A program made the translations under genes and the position numbers. Below, one piece after another: positions 28,145 to 37,392 of a stretch of DNA of 64,000 nucleotides; the stretch's first letter is position 1, and every line of letters begins with the position of its first letter. The notes below the pieces were generated by a model. It saw only the letters and a list, made by a program, of their open reading frames with translations. It was not told the DNA's origin and ran no database searches. The stretch lies in NCBI RefSeq assembly GCF_014873535.1, contig NZ_JADBEF010000001.1:7316001-7380000 (forward strand), in the 5' to 3' direction. This DNA comes from Nonomuraea africana (GTDB taxonomy: Bacteria; Actinomycetota; Actinomycetes; Streptosporangiales; Streptosporangiaceae).

Positions 28145-29080
28145 CTACCGGTGGGCCAGCCGTACGGGCTCCAGATCGGCGGCGAGATAGCGGGCGGCCA
28201 CGTGGATGGCGCGCAGCGTCACCGACACCGAGGGACGGTGCACGCTGGAGCCCCGGGCGACGGCGTGCACGTCGCGTCCGACGGGAGAGCCGGGGAACTC
28301 GCGGACGGCGATGCCGCGCACCCCCGCCGCCAGCGCGAGCGCGGGCACCGCGGCGATGCCGATGCCCTTGGCCACGAGGGAGAGGATCGTTCCGAGGCCC
28401 TCGAACTCCCAGGGCGTCGGCCTGGCGCCGCCGACGTCGGCGAAGAGCCGGTCGACGGCCAGGCGGGACGGCTCGCCGTCGGGCGTGGCCATCCAGGGCT
28501 CGTCGCGCAGTTCGCGCAGGTCGATGGGCACATCGGCGGCGGCCAGGCGATGCTTGCGGGGCACGACGAGGACGAGGGGGTCGTGCAGGAGCGGGAAGAC
28601 CCTGAGGGACTCGCTGTCGCGCGCCCTGCCGTACCAGTCGTCGACGAGGGCGATGTCGACCTCGCCGGACTGCACCTCGCGCATGCCCCTGCCGGACCGG
28701 GACTGCCCGAGCCGCAGCGTGAGCCCGGTGTGGCGGCGCAGGGAGCGCGCCAGCGCGGGCGCGAAGGCCACGGCGGCCGTGGGGAAGGCGGTCAGCACGA
28801 TGCGCCCCGTGGGGGTGCCGGCCTGGGCGGACAGGTCGGACTCGGCCTCCTCCACCATCGTGAGGATGCGCTCGGCGTGGGCGACCAGCCGGCGGCCCGC
28901 GTCGGTCAGTTCGGCGCTGCGCGCGGTGCGATCGAGCAGCGCGGTGCCGGTCTCGCGCTCGAGCGCGGCCAGTTGCTGGGAAACCGCCGAGGGGCTGTAG
29001 CCCAGCGACTCGGCCGCCGCGGCGATGCTCCCCCTGCGGGCGAACTCGCAGATCAAGATGAGACGGCGAAGATCGAGCAT
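28145..29080 (-). CDS. LysR-family transcriptional regulator
   Basis: A 311-residue LysR protein with N-terminal MLDLRRLILICEFARRGSIA, SPSAVSQQLAALERETG as recognition helix, and a co-inducer domain from about 90. It is clearly paralogous in style to the LysR gene at 9947 (both open MLD.R.L.L..E..RRG.IAA). It is divergent from the aminotransferase gene across an 80-bp gap, so control of that gene is likely. AAGGA lies 6 bases before ATG 29080. Confidence 0.9.
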   Translation of the reverse strand: MLDLRRLILICEFARRGSIAAAAESLGYSPSAVSQQLAALERETGTALLDRTARSAELTDAGRRLVAHAERILTMVEEAESDLSAQAGTPTGRIVLTAFPTAAVAFAPALARSLRRHTGLTLRLGQSRSGRGMREVQSGEVDIALVDDWYGRARDSESLRVFPLLHDPLVLVVPRKHRLAAADVPIDLRELRDEPWMATPDGEPSRLAVDRLFADVGGARPTPWEFEGLGTILSLVAKGIGIAAVPALALAAGVRGIAVREFPGSPVGRDVHAVARGSSVHRPSVSVTLRAIHVAARYLAADLEPVRLAHR

Positions 29081-29160
29081 CGGACTTCCTTATGCCTACC
29101 CACGAAAAGCCTCGCTTGTGCTGATGCCATCCATCCAATCACGCTGGGAACGTGACAAAC

Positions 29161-30441
29161 ATGACCGTGACACTGTCGGCCACCTTGGCTGTCAACGAAG
29201 ACATCGAACGAAGACGGCGCGCCGGGGAACGCGTGCTGCACCTGGCCTTCGGTGAGGCAGGTCTGCCCGTCCACCCGGCGCTGCGCCACAAGCTCGTCGC
29301 CGCTTCCGACCGAAACGGCTACGGGCCGGTCGCGGGCGCCGCGGAGTTGCGCAAGGCGGCGGCGGGCTACTGGACTCGACGGGGGCTCATCACCGATCCC
29401 GAGCTGGTCGTGTGCGGGCCGGGCAGCAAGTCACTGCTGTACGGTCTGCTGCTGGCCATCGGCGGCGACATCGTGCTGACCAGGCCGAGCTGGGTCAGCT
29501 ACGCCGCGCAGGCCGACCTGGTCGGCTCCAGGCCGATCATGGTTCCCGCGCCCCCCGGCGAGGGAGGGGCGCCAGACCCTGATCGCGTCGTCTCCGCCGT
29601 GCTGCACGCCCGCGCCCAGGGCAGAACCGTGCGCTCCGTGCTCGTGACCCTGCCCGACAACCCCACGGGACGGCTCGCCACGCCGCAGACAATCGGCCGC
29701 CTGGTCGAGGTCGCCCGCGAGCTCGACCTCACGATCATCTCCGACGAGATCTACCGCGACCTCGTCCACGACGCCGAGACGCCGTTCCTGTCGCCCGCGG
29801 ACCTGGCTCCGGAGCGAACCGTGATCACCACGGGTCTGAGCAAGAGCCTCGCGCTCGGCGGCTGGCGCATCGGCGTGGCCAGGCTGCCGAACCAGGATCT
29901 GCTCGGCAAGATGCTCGCGATCGCCAGCGAGATCTGGTCGGCGCCCGCCGCGCCCGTCCAGGAGGCGGCCACCTACGCCTTCACCGAGCCGACCGAGCTG
30001 GTCGAGCGCATCGTGCAGAGCCGGCGCCTGCACGGCGTGGTCGCCAACGCCGTCCACGCGGCCTTCGTGGCGGCCGGCGCCAGCGTGCCTGTGCCGCAGG
30101 GTGGCTTCTACCTGTACCCGGATCTCGGCTACCTCCGGGCGGGAGGCTCCGTCGAGGTCACCAAGCTGCTGCTCGACGATCACGGCATCGCCGTCCTGCC
30201 CGGGCAGGCCTTCGGGGACGACCCCGCGGCGGCCAGGGTGCGGGTGGCGACCAGCCTGATGTACGGCGAGCGCACCGAGGAGCGGCTGGCCGCGCTGACC
30301 TCCTCCGACCCGCTCGCCCTGCCGTGGATAGCGGCGAATCTGGAGCACCTGTCGACGGGCCTGCAGGACCTCTCGGCCCAGCGGAGCGCGCCCAGGCGAG
30401 CGCGGCGCGCGGCGCTGCTTCCAACCCCGGTGCACGGCTAG
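29161..30441 (+). CDS. PLP-dependent class I/II aminotransferase
   Basis: A 426-residue fold-type I aminotransferase. The PLP-binding lysine is Lys228 in TTGLSKSLALGGWRIGV, the cofactor aspartate lies in ISDEIYRDL, the NPTG motif is in VTLPDNPTGRLA, and the C-terminal substrate Arg is in ARVRVATSLMYGE. It resembles aspartate/aromatic or MocR-detached aminotransferases. Substrate is unknown. ATG 29161 is preferred over GTG 29152 because GGGA is properly spaced. It ends in a basic, Arg/Ala-rich tail. Regulation by the divergent LysR gene is inferred. Confidence 0.88.
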   Translation: MTVTLSATLAVNEDIERRRRAGERVLHLAFGEAGLPVHPALRHKLVAASDRNGYGPVAGAAELRKAAAGYWTRRGLITDPELVVCGPGSKSLLYGLLLAIGGDIVLTRPSWVSYAAQADLVGSRPIMVPAPPGEGGAPDPDRVVSAVLHARAQGRTVRSVLVTLPDNPTGRLATPQTIGRLVEVARELDLTIISDEIYRDLVHDAETPFLSPADLAPERTVITTGLSKSLALGGWRIGVARLPNQDLLGKMLAIASEIWSAPAAPVQEAATYAFTEPTELVERIVQSRRLHGVVANAVHAAFVAAGASVPVPQGGFYLYPDLGYLRAGGSVEVTKLLLDDHGIAVLPGQAFGDDPAAARVRVATSLMYGERTEERLAALTSSDPLALPWIAANLEHLSTGLQDLSAQRSAPRRARRAALLPTPVHG

Positions 30442-30451
30442 GCATCGGTTT

Positions 30452-30537
30452 GGCAAACTTTGCCCCTCAGGCCGCTCGGAGGGCCCTACGATCAGCCCGT
30501 TGACCTGGGCAAACGGCATCATTGCAGAAAGCTGCAA
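30452..30537. promoter_or_regulatory. Two operator-like palindromes before the acetyltransferase gene
   Basis: GGCAAACTTTGCC (30452-30464) has 6-bp arms around one base. TTGCAG-AAAG-CTGCAA (30522-30537) has perfect 6-bp arms; it overlaps the -10 region expected from TTGACC at 30500-30505. The second resembles LacI-family (MalR-like) operators of actinomycetes. The regulator is unknown. Confidence 0.4.
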
Positions 30538-30593
30538 AAGTTCGCTCGTGAGTCCTGGTATCTCGTAGGGCGCGCAAGCCCCATCATGTGCTC

Positions 30594-31238
30594 ATGCCCG
30601 CTTTTGTCACCCTGTCCGGGCGCCTCGTGCGCCTGGAACCTCTCAGCCTCGCGGCGGTCGATGACCTCGTCGCCGCGGCGAGTGAAGACCGCTCCACGTA
30701 TGCCTTCACTCGTGTTCCCGATGGGCGGGAAGAGATGGTCTCCTATGTGGAGGCCGCTTTGGCTGAGCAGGCGGAAGGCCGGACGATGCCTTTCGCCATC
30801 CGGTGGCTCCACACCGACCGCGTCGTCGGTGCCACCCGCCTCATGCACCTGGAGTACTGGCAGGGCCCCATGCCCTGGCCTCCGGGCACGCGTGGCGCGG
30901 TGGGCGAAGTCCCTTCCGTGGCCGACATCGGCTACACCTGGCTCTCCGCTTCGGCGCAGGGCACGGGTGTGAACAGGGAGAGCAAGTTCCTGATGCTCTC
31001 GCTGGCCTTCGACACCTGGGGCGTCCACCGCATCACCCTCAAAGCAGACGTTCGCAACACGCGATCCCGGACCGCGATCGAGGCTCTCGGCGCGCACCTT
31101 GACGGTGTGCGACGGGCAGACAGCCGAGGCGCCGACGACACGGTCCGAGATACCGCCTACTACTCGATCCTGAGCTCGGAATGGCCGATGGTTCGAGAAC
31201 GGATGGCTCAGAGACTCGGTCTCGTCGAAGCCGCCTAA
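30594..31238 (+). CDS. GNAT-family N-acetyltransferase
   Basis: A 214-residue protein of the RimJ/RimL-like GNAT group: VTLSGRLVRLEPLS at the start, an acetyl-CoA-binding region around WLSASAQGTGVNRESKFLML (the pyrophosphate loop is a diverged Q/R-x-x-G-x-G/A), and a late NTRSRTAIEALGAHLDG typical of this group. ATG 30594 was chosen; GTG 30588 is also possible. Codon bias is weaker than in neighbours. Substrate unknown. Confidence 0.85.
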   Translation: MPAFVTLSGRLVRLEPLSLAAVDDLVAAASEDRSTYAFTRVPDGREEMVSYVEAALAEQAEGRTMPFAIRWLHTDRVVGATRLMHLEYWQGPMPWPPGTRGAVGEVPSVADIGYTWLSASAQGTGVNRESKFLMLSLAFDTWGVHRITLKADVRNTRSRTAIEALGAHLDGVRRADSRGADDTVRDTAYYSILSSEWPMVRERMAQRLGLVEAA

Positions 31239-31268
31239 GCACGTTCCTACGAAAAATCCGGACACGAA

Positions 31269-31310
31269 GGCCCTGCCCGCTACCGTCGGGCAGGGCCTGG
31301 TGTTCTTTCT
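31269..31310 (+). terminator. Rho-independent terminator
   Basis: GGCCCTGCCCG (31269-31279) and CGGGCAGGGCC (31287-31297) form a perfect 11-bp stem with a 7-base loop, followed by TGGTGTTCTTTCT. It ends the acetyltransferase transcript 31 bases after its stop. Confidence 0.85.
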
Positions 31311-31504
31311 GGGCCTGAAAGGCACGACCGCCCCCGTTGAACTGGGTCATGCCCTTGTGAGATCCAGCATCCGATGGAGGGCTCAACGCCCGATCAACAC
31401 GGAATCAACGCTTTGGTGAACGAAGTGACCTGCCTCTATGGCGACAACGGCCATGGATCTATCATTTGGTAGCAAATTATTCCATTGCGTTGGAGACTCA
31501 AAGC

Positions 31505-34441
31505 ATGGCTGGTGAGGGACTGCGGTTCGCCGTGCTCGGTCCCATCCGCGCGTGGCGTGGGGGCGACGAACTCGATCTGGGCACACCGCTTCAGCGTTCG
31601 ATCCTCGCGATGCTGCTCCTCAGGGAGGGCCGCGCGGTCACCCCGACCGAGATGATCGACGCGGTGTGGGGCGAGGACGCCCCGCCCAGGGCGCTCGGCG
31701 CGCTGCGCACCTACGTCTCGCGGCTGCGCACGGTCCTCGAGCCGGACCGCTCGCCGCGCTCGCGCCCCGAGCTGCTCACCTCCGTCGGCAAGGGCTACGC
31801 GCTGCGCACCTCGGCCCTCGATCTGACGCAGTTCGAGCGCGGCGCCCAGGAGGCCGAGGCACACCGCAAGGCGGGCAGGACCGCGGAGGCCGCCGAGAGC
31901 CTGCGCGCCGCCCTCGCGCTGTGGGAGGGCGAACCGCTGGCGGGAGCCGTCGGCCCCTACGCCGAGCACCAGCGCGACCGGCTGATCGAGCGCCGCATCA
32001 GCGCGATCGAGCTGCTCATGGATCTCGACCTGGAGCTCGGCAGGCACGCCGCCGTCGTCTCCGAGCTCATCGCGCTCACCGCCGACCACCCCCTGCGCGA
32101 ACGGCTGCGCGCCCAGCTCATGCTGGCCTACTACCGGTGCGGACGGCAGGGCGATGCGCTGGCGGTGTTCACCGACACCCGCGACGCGCTCATCGAGGAG
32201 CTCGGCATCGAGCCGGGGCCTGAACTGACCGCCCTGCACCAGAAGATTCTGGCCGCCGATCCAGGCCTGACGGTGGACGAGCCCGCCGCCGAGGAGCAGG
32301 AGAGCGCCCACGACCTGCACCGTCCCGCCCAGCTGCCCGCCGCCGTCAACGACTTCACCGGACGGCGGGAGCTGGTCGCCAGGCTGAGGACGATGCTGTC
32401 CACCCAGACCGACAGCGTCCCTGTCGCGGCGATCTGCGGCATCGGCGGGGTGGGCAAGACCGCGCTCGCCGTCCACGTGGCGCACGCCTGCGACGACCTG
32501 TTCCCCGACGGGCAGCTCTACGCCGACCTGCGCGGCTTCACCGACGAGGCGACCGCGCCCGAGTCGGCGCTCGGCGCGTTCCTCCGCGCGCTCGGCATCC
32601 CGCCCGACGTCATCCCCGAGGGGCTGCCCGAGCGGGCCGCCCTCTACCGCTCGCTGCTCGCCGACCGGCGCATCCTGGTGCTGCTGGACAACGCGCGCGA
32701 CGCCCAGCAGGTCAGCCACCTGCTGCCGGGTTCGCCGGGGTGCGCGGCGATCGTCACCAGCAGGGTGAAGCTGGCCGACCTGCCCTCCGCCAAGCTGATC
32801 GACCTCGACGTGATGGAGCCGGACGAGGCGCTGTCGCTGTTCGCGGCGGTGGCCGGGCCCGAGCGGGTGGCCGCCGAGCGGGCCGCCACGATGGACGTCG
32901 TCGCGGCGTGCGGCTTCCTGCCGCTGGCCGTCCGGATCGTGGCCGCCAGGCTGGCCGCGCGGCCCTCGTGGACCGTCGCCTCGCTGGTGCCGCGTCTCGC
33001 GGACGAGCAGCGCCGCCTCGACGAGCTGCGCGTGGGCAACCTGGCCGTGGAGGCCACCTTCGCGCTCGGGTACGGCCAGCTCGACGCCGCGCAGTCCCGC
33101 GCCTTCAGGCTGCTCAGCCTGCCCAACGGGCCCGACATCTCGATCGGGGCGGCGGCCGCGATCCTGGCCCTGCCCACGCTGGAGACCGAGGACCTGCTGG
33201 AGTCGCTGGTGGACGCCAGCCTCCTCGAGGCGCCCGCGCCCGGCCGCTACCGCTTCCACGACCTGCTCAAGCTCTTCGCCCGGCGGATCATGGACAAGAC
33301 GGAGCGGCCGCAGGCCAAGGTGCTGGCCCTGCGGCGGCTGCTCGGCTTCTTTCTGGCCTCGGCCCAGTCGGCGCACCGGCTCGCCTACGAAGGCAGCATG
33401 ATCGCCGACAACCTGGTCGTGGTGGGCAGCGGGCGCTCCTTCGCCTCCGCCGACGACGCCGTGGCCTGGCTCATCTCCGAGGGCGACACGCTGTTCGCGG
33501 TGATCGGGCAGGCCGCCGAGTCGTCGCGCACCTCCGAGCAGCTGCTGCCCGCGGCCGATCTCATCGTGGCCATGGAGCCGCTGCTGGAGTCGGGCACCCA
33601 CGCCCGTGAGTTCGACCTGGCCGCCAGGGCCATCCTGGCCACCGCGAGGAAGATCGGCGACGCGGCCAGCGAGCTGCGGGCGCGCTACGTCCTCGGGCGC
33701 ACCCTGTTCGGCGCCAACAAGCTGACCGAGGCGGAGGAACAGTTCAGGATCGTGCTGGAGCTGTCCACCGCCCGGGGCGAGCGCGTCGTCATGGGCGAGG
33801 TGCTCAACGCGCTGGCCGTGGTCTCCGGACGGCTGCGCCGTCACGACGAGGCGCTCGGCTGGTTCGACGCGGCCATGAGGTTCTACAGGGAGAACGGCGT
33901 GCCCGCGGGTGAGGCGCTCGTGCTCAGCTACTCGGCCCGCGACCATCTCGGCCTCGGCCGTCCTGACGACGCCATCGTCGCCGCGGAGAAGGGCCTGGCC
34001 ATCTTCACCGAGATCGGCAGCGGCGCGGGCACCGCCCGCGCCCGCTACCACCTCGGCATCGTGCTGTCGCGCGTCGGACGCCTCAACGAGGCCGTCCATC
34101 ACCACGCCGAGTGCCTGGCCTTCTTCAGGGCCAGCAACCAGCGGGTGTGGGAGCAGCGGGTGTGCGCCAGGCTGGCCGAGACGTTCATCGCGGCCAAGCG
34201 CTTCGCCGACGCGGTGCGCCACGCGGAGCAGGCCCTTGCCGTGAGCCGCGAGATCGGTCACCCCTACGGCGAGGGACTCTCGCTCGCAGTGCTCGGCAAG
34301 GCCCTGCGCGGCATGGGGAACTCCGCCAGGAGCATCGACTGCCTACGGCAGGCTTTCGACATCTTCACCAGGCTCGGCGCTCCCGAGGCCGGGGACCTCA
34401 AGATCCTCCTCGCCGGGGTTCCCGTCGTCGTCGAGTCCTGA
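31505..34441 (+). CDS. AfsR/SARP-family transcriptional regulator
   Basis: A 978-residue AfsR-type regulator. The N-terminal OmpR-like DNA-binding domain spans about 1-95 (LRFAVLGPIRAWRGGDELDLG, LRTYVSRLRTVL), then a bacterial activation (BTAD) domain to about 245. An NB-ARC ATPase follows with P-loop CGIGGVGKTALAV near residue 313 and LVLLDNARDAQQV as Walker B, then a C-terminal TPR array (about 650-978). SARPs activate secondary-metabolite clusters. The nearest candidate targets are uncertain, as the Ole-type operon is 13 kb away. ATG 31505 has GGAG 9 bases upstream. A small ATTTG-GTAG-CAAAT palindrome lies at 31464-31477 in its promoter region. Confidence 0.9.
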   Translation: MAGEGLRFAVLGPIRAWRGGDELDLGTPLQRSILAMLLLREGRAVTPTEMIDAVWGEDAPPRALGALRTYVSRLRTVLEPDRSPRSRPELLTSVGKGYALRTSALDLTQFERGAQEAEAHRKAGRTAEAAESLRAALALWEGEPLAGAVGPYAEHQRDRLIERRISAIELLMDLDLELGRHAAVVSELIALTADHPLRERLRAQLMLAYYRCGRQGDALAVFTDTRDALIEELGIEPGPELTALHQKILAADPGLTVDEPAAEEQESAHDLHRPAQLPAAVNDFTGRRELVARLRTMLSTQTDSVPVAAICGIGGVGKTALAVHVAHACDDLFPDGQLYADLRGFTDEATAPESALGAFLRALGIPPDVIPEGLPERAALYRSLLADRRILVLLDNARDAQQVSHLLPGSPGCAAIVTSRVKLADLPSAKLIDLDVMEPDEALSLFAAVAGPERVAAERAATMDVVAACGFLPLAVRIVAARLAARPSWTVASLVPRLADEQRRLDELRVGNLAVEATFALGYGQLDAAQSRAFRLLSLPNGPDISIGAAAAILALPTLETEDLLESLVDASLLEAPAPGRYRFHDLLKLFARRIMDKTERPQAKVLALRRLLGFFLASAQSAHRLAYEGSMIADNLVVVGSGRSFASADDAVAWLISEGDTLFAVIGQAAESSRTSEQLLPAADLIVAMEPLLESGTHAREFDLAARAILATARKIGDAASELRARYVLGRTLFGANKLTEAEEQFRIVLELSTARGERVVMGEVLNALAVVSGRLRRHDEALGWFDAAMRFYRENGVPAGEALVLSYSARDHLGLGRPDDAIVAAEKGLAIFTEIGSGAGTARARYHLGIVLSRVGRLNEAVHHHAECLAFFRASNQRVWEQRVCARLAETFIAAKRFADAVRHAEQALAVSREIGHPYGEGLSLAVLGKALRGMGNSARSIDCLRQAFDIFTRLGAPEAGDLKILLAGVPVVVES

Positions 34442-34705
34442 GTACAACTCCTCGTCCAGACGTGTCATCCACACATGGTTGATCAAGGCCGGGTCTCTTT
34501 TCGGGTGCGGTGCGTGTTGGCCCGACCGACCGTCTGACCATCACGCTTCGCCAGGGGGCCCGGTTTTCCGGATGCTCCACGTGACGGCTAGCCGCCTCAC
34601 ATCGACGGCCGGCCGGGCGACACGCCCCGCTTCTTGCGAACCCCCCGGGGCGTGTCCACGGCTTCGAGCCTGCTCCGGCCCGCATGCAAACCAATCAACA
34701 CCCGA

Positions 34706-35989
34706 TCAAACCGGGAAATTGGCGCGGATGACCTGCTGCGGGTCGCGCGCCCGCTTGACCTCCCTCAGCCTGGCGTGCGTCTCCTCGGGGAAGGCGTCCG
34801 CCGCCCGCTCACCGGGGGCCAGGAAGGTGTACGGCTTGCGCCCGCTGACGTAGCCGCCGAGCGCACGGGCGAGCCGGTCCTGGGTCGCGGTGACGGCCTG
34901 GGCCAGTTGCGGGTTGAGCGACAGGCCGAGCATGTAGAGCAGATAGGGCTCGGTCACGGCCGCGACCGCTCCGGGCCCCTGCTCGGCCAGCGCCCCGCCC
35001 AGGTGCCTGAGCTGAACGTTGATCAGCGGCTCCGCCGGCTCGGCCAGCAGGATCTCCACGGCCGCGTCGTCGAGCCCGGTCAGCAGCTCCGCACGGGACA
35101 GCGCGGGGCCAGGGTCCTTCGGCTCCGCGGCGATGTCGCCCAGGTCGGCCACCGCCATGCCGGCGCGCGTGTCGCTCATCACCCCGTCGATCTTGTCGAG
35201 GCGGCTCAGCAGGGACTGCGCCTCGGCCGTCTGGCCCAGGTAGGTGACGTCCACGGCGACCATGGGCGGCGCCGAGGGGAAGCGCAACCGGTTCAGCCAG
35301 ACCGACAGCTCGGGCGGGGCCTCGGCGGTGATCTCCCTGAAGGCGCCGAGCACCTCGGCCGCGCGGTCGGCCGGCCAGATCATCCGCCCGCCGTACAGGT
35401 CGGGGGCGGGGTGGAGGTCGAACTCGATCGCGGTGACGAGCGCGTGGTCGCCGCCACCGCCCCTGAGCGCCCAGAACAGGTCGGCGTCGGAGTCGGCGCT
35501 CACCGTGGCCCTCGTGCCGTCGGCGTCGACGACCTCGAAGGCCCTGACGCTGTCGGCGGCCCAGCCGTACCTGCGGCCGAACCAGCTCAGGCCGCCGCCC
35601 AGGGTGTAGCCCGCCACGGAGACCACGGGCGAGCTGCCCGCGAGGCCCGTCAGGCCGTGCGCGCCGGCCGCCGCCTGCACCTCGCCCCACTTCGCGCCCG
35701 CCCCCACGCGGGCCCACCACTCCTCGGCGTTGATCTCCACCTCGTCGAGCCTGCCGGTACGCAGCAGGATCACGCCCTCGGTGTCGCCGGAGGCGCCATG
35801 ACCGCTCGGCTGGGCGGTCACCGACAGGCCCGCCTGCCTGGCATGGCGGACGACGGCGGCCACGTCGTCGGCGTCCTGGGCCGTCACCACGGCCGCCACG
35901 GGCTGGGTGACCGACAGGTTCCACGGCTTGGCCGCCTGCTCGAACCCCTCGTCGCCGGGAAGGAGCATCGTGCCCTTGATGTTCGTCAT
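34706..35989 (-). CDS. FAD-binding oxidoreductase, berberine-bridge-enzyme type
   Basis: A 427-residue PCMH-type flavoprotein. The FAD-binding half contains SVTAQPSGHGASGD, with the histidine that usually carries covalent FAD, and VSVAGYTLGGGLSWFGRRYG. The C-terminal half ends in the berberine-like signature RLREVKRARDPQQVIRANFPV. The second covalent Cys is not obvious. GGAG lies about 8 bases before ATG 35989. It starts 11 bases after the decarboxylase-like stop, so the two form one operon divergent from an ECF sigma gene, matching the oxidoreductase member expected in ECF41 neighbourhoods. Confidence 0.9.
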   Translation of the reverse strand: MTNIKGTMLLPGDEGFEQAAKPWNLSVTQPVAAVVTAQDADDVAAVVRHARQAGLSVTAQPSGHGASGDTEGVILLRTGRLDEVEINAEEWWARVGAGAKWGEVQAAAGAHGLTGLAGSSPVVSVAGYTLGGGLSWFGRRYGWAADSVRAFEVVDADGTRATVSADSDADLFWALRGGGGDHALVTAIEFDLHPAPDLYGGRMIWPADRAAEVLGAFREITAEAPPELSVWLNRLRFPSAPPMVAVDVTYLGQTAEAQSLLSRLDKIDGVMSDTRAGMAVADLGDIAAEPKDPGPALSRAELLTGLDDAAVEILLAEPAEPLINVQLRHLGGALAEQGPGAVAAVTEPYLLYMLGLSLNPQLAQAVTATQDRLARALGGYVSGRKPYTFLAPGERAADAFPEETHARLREVKRARDPQQVIRANFPV

Positions 35990-36000
35990 CTCTCGCTCCT

Positions 36001-36456
36001 CTAGGCCCAGTCGCCCGCGACCTGCTTGGTGCTCCCATTGAGCCTGTTCCACAGATTGACCGTGGCGATCGCCAGCACCAGGGCGCCGAGCGCCTGCTCG
36101 TCGTAGTGGTCGGCGGCCGCGTCCCAGATCTCGTCCGACACCGACTCGGGCCGGTCGGCGAGGCGGGTGACGGCCTCGGCGAGCGCCAGCGCGGCCCGCT
36201 CCTCGTCGGTGAAGTACGGCGTGTCCCGCCATCCTGCCACCGACCAGAGCCGCTCGTCGGTCTCCCCCGCCTTCTTGAGGTCGCGGGAGTGCATGTCGAC
36301 GCAGACGCCGCAGCCGTTGATCTGGCTCGCGCGGAGGTAGACGAGGTGGAGCGTGCGCTCGGGCACGCCGCTCTTCGTCACGGCCTTCCCGAGCTTCAGC
36401 AGGGCCGGCATGGCGTCGGGGACGACGATCGCGGGGTTGCCCATTCGTGCTTTCAT
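36001..36456 (-). CDS. Carboxymuconolactone decarboxylase / AhpD-like protein
   Basis: A 151-residue all-helical protein with the AhpD-type redox motif GCGVCVDMHSRD (CxxC followed by His) after LVYLRASQING, and FTDEERAALALAEAVTRL. Such proteins act as alkylhydroperoxidases or peroxiredoxin reductants rather than as true decarboxylases. GGAGG precedes ATG 36456. It is the first gene of the minus-strand operon and is immediately downstream of an ECF41-type promoter, which makes it the probable direct target of the neighbouring sigma factor. Confidence 0.92.
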   Translation of the reverse strand: MKARMGNPAIVVPDAMPALLKLGKAVTKSGVPERTLHLVYLRASQINGCGVCVDMHSRDLKKAGETDERLWSVAGWRDTPYFTDEERAALALAEAVTRLADRPESVSDEIWDAAADHYDEQALGALVLAIATVNLWNRLNGSTKQVAGDWA

Positions 36457-36494
36457 GAGTGGTTCCTCCACTGTTCTTGGCCTGTCACCTCCAT

Positions 36495-36521
36495 GACGAC
36501 CCACGACGAGAGAATGTGACC
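36495..36521 (-). promoter_or_regulatory. ECF41-type promoter for the decarboxylase/oxidoreductase operon
   Basis: On the minus strand GGTCACA (36515-36521) and CGTC (36495-36498) are separated by exactly 16 bases. The reported ECF41 promoter pattern is TGTCACA-N16/17-CGTC, so this is one mismatch away. It points at the gene starting at 36456. Confidence 0.75.
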
Positions 36522-36522
36522 G

Positions 36523-37392
36523 ATGGACGCATCTGATGTTCTCGCCCTTCGATTCGAGGAGCACCGAGCCCATCTGAAGACGGTGGCCTACCGGATGCTC
36601 GGCTCGTTGAGCGAGGCCGACGACGCCGTCCAGGAGAGCTGGCTGCGGCTCAGCCGTACCGACACCAGCGAGATCGAGAACCTGGGCGGGTGGCTGACCA
36701 CGGTGGTCGCGCGGGTGTGCCTGGACATGCTGCGCTCGCGAGAGCGGCGGGAGGAGCCCGTGGGCGAGCGGCTGCCCGACCCGGTGGTGGTCGCCGACGC
36801 GCCGGGCGATCCCGAACGTGAGGCGATGCTGGCCGACTCGGTGGGTCTCGCGATGATGGTGGTGCTCGACACGCTGGCTCCCGCCGAACGGCTGGCCTTC
36901 GTGCTGCACGACATGTTCGCGGTGCCGTTCGAGGAGATCGCGCCTATCGTGGAGCGCGCCCCCTCCGCCACCAGGCAGCTCGCCAGCAGGGCGCGCCGCA
37001 GGGTGCAGGGAGTGACCCCGGTGCCGGACGGCGACGTGTCGCGTCAGCGCAAGGTGGTCAACGCCTTTCTCGCGGCGGCTCGCGGCGGCGACTTCGAGGC
37101 GCTCGTCGCGGTGCTCGATCCGAGCGTCGTGCAGCGCGCGGCCACTCTCGGCCACCTGAAGGTGCTGCGTGGCGCCGCCGCCGTGGCCGAGCAGGCGATG
37201 ACCTTCGCGCGCGTGGCCTCCGGCGCGTACCCCGTGCTGATCAACGGCGCCGCCGGTGTGGTGGCGGCGACGCCGGACGGCCGGCCGTTCTCGCTGCTGG
37301 CCTTCACGATCGTGGACGACAGGATCGTCGAGATGTACGCCTTCGCCGGGCCCGAACTCGTGGACGAGTTCGTCGGTCAGAGGTGGAAGTAG
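36523..37392 (+). CDS. ECF41-type RNA polymerase sigma factor with SnoaL-like C-terminal domain
   Basis: A 289-residue sigma factor. Region 2 spans about 8-75 (HLKTVAYRMLGSLSEADDAV, then QESWLRLSR) and region 4 about 110-165 (LAPAERLAFVLHDMFAVPFEEIAPIV). A C-terminal domain of about 120 residues of SnoaL type (VVNAFLAAARGGDFEALVAVLDP) follows. This fused extension, plus adjacency to a carboxymuconolactone decarboxylase and an oxidoreductase, defines the ECF41 group, where the extension replaces an anti-sigma factor. No anti-sigma gene is present here. Its 3' end overlaps the convergent methyltransferase by 16 bp. Confidence 0.93.
   Translation: MDASDVLALRFEEHRAHLKTVAYRMLGSLSEADDAVQESWLRLSRTDTSEIENLGGWLTTVVARVCLDMLRSRERREEPVGERLPDPVVVADAPGDPEREAMLADSVGLAMMVVLDTLAPAERLAFVLHDMFAVPFEEIAPIVERAPSATRQLASRARRRVQGVTPVPDGDVSRQRKVVNAFLAAARGGDFEALVAVLDPSVVQRAATLGHLKVLRGAAAVAEQAMTFARVASGAYPVLINGAAGVVAATPDGRPFSLLAFTIVDDRIVEMYAFAGPELVDEFVGQRWK

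Noticed and set aside
28134..29138. Upstream extension of the rnhB frame to 557 codons
   Set aside because: The extra sequence is an Arg-rich antisense-frame translation of the LysR gene; GTG 28133 gives a normal RNase HII N-terminus.
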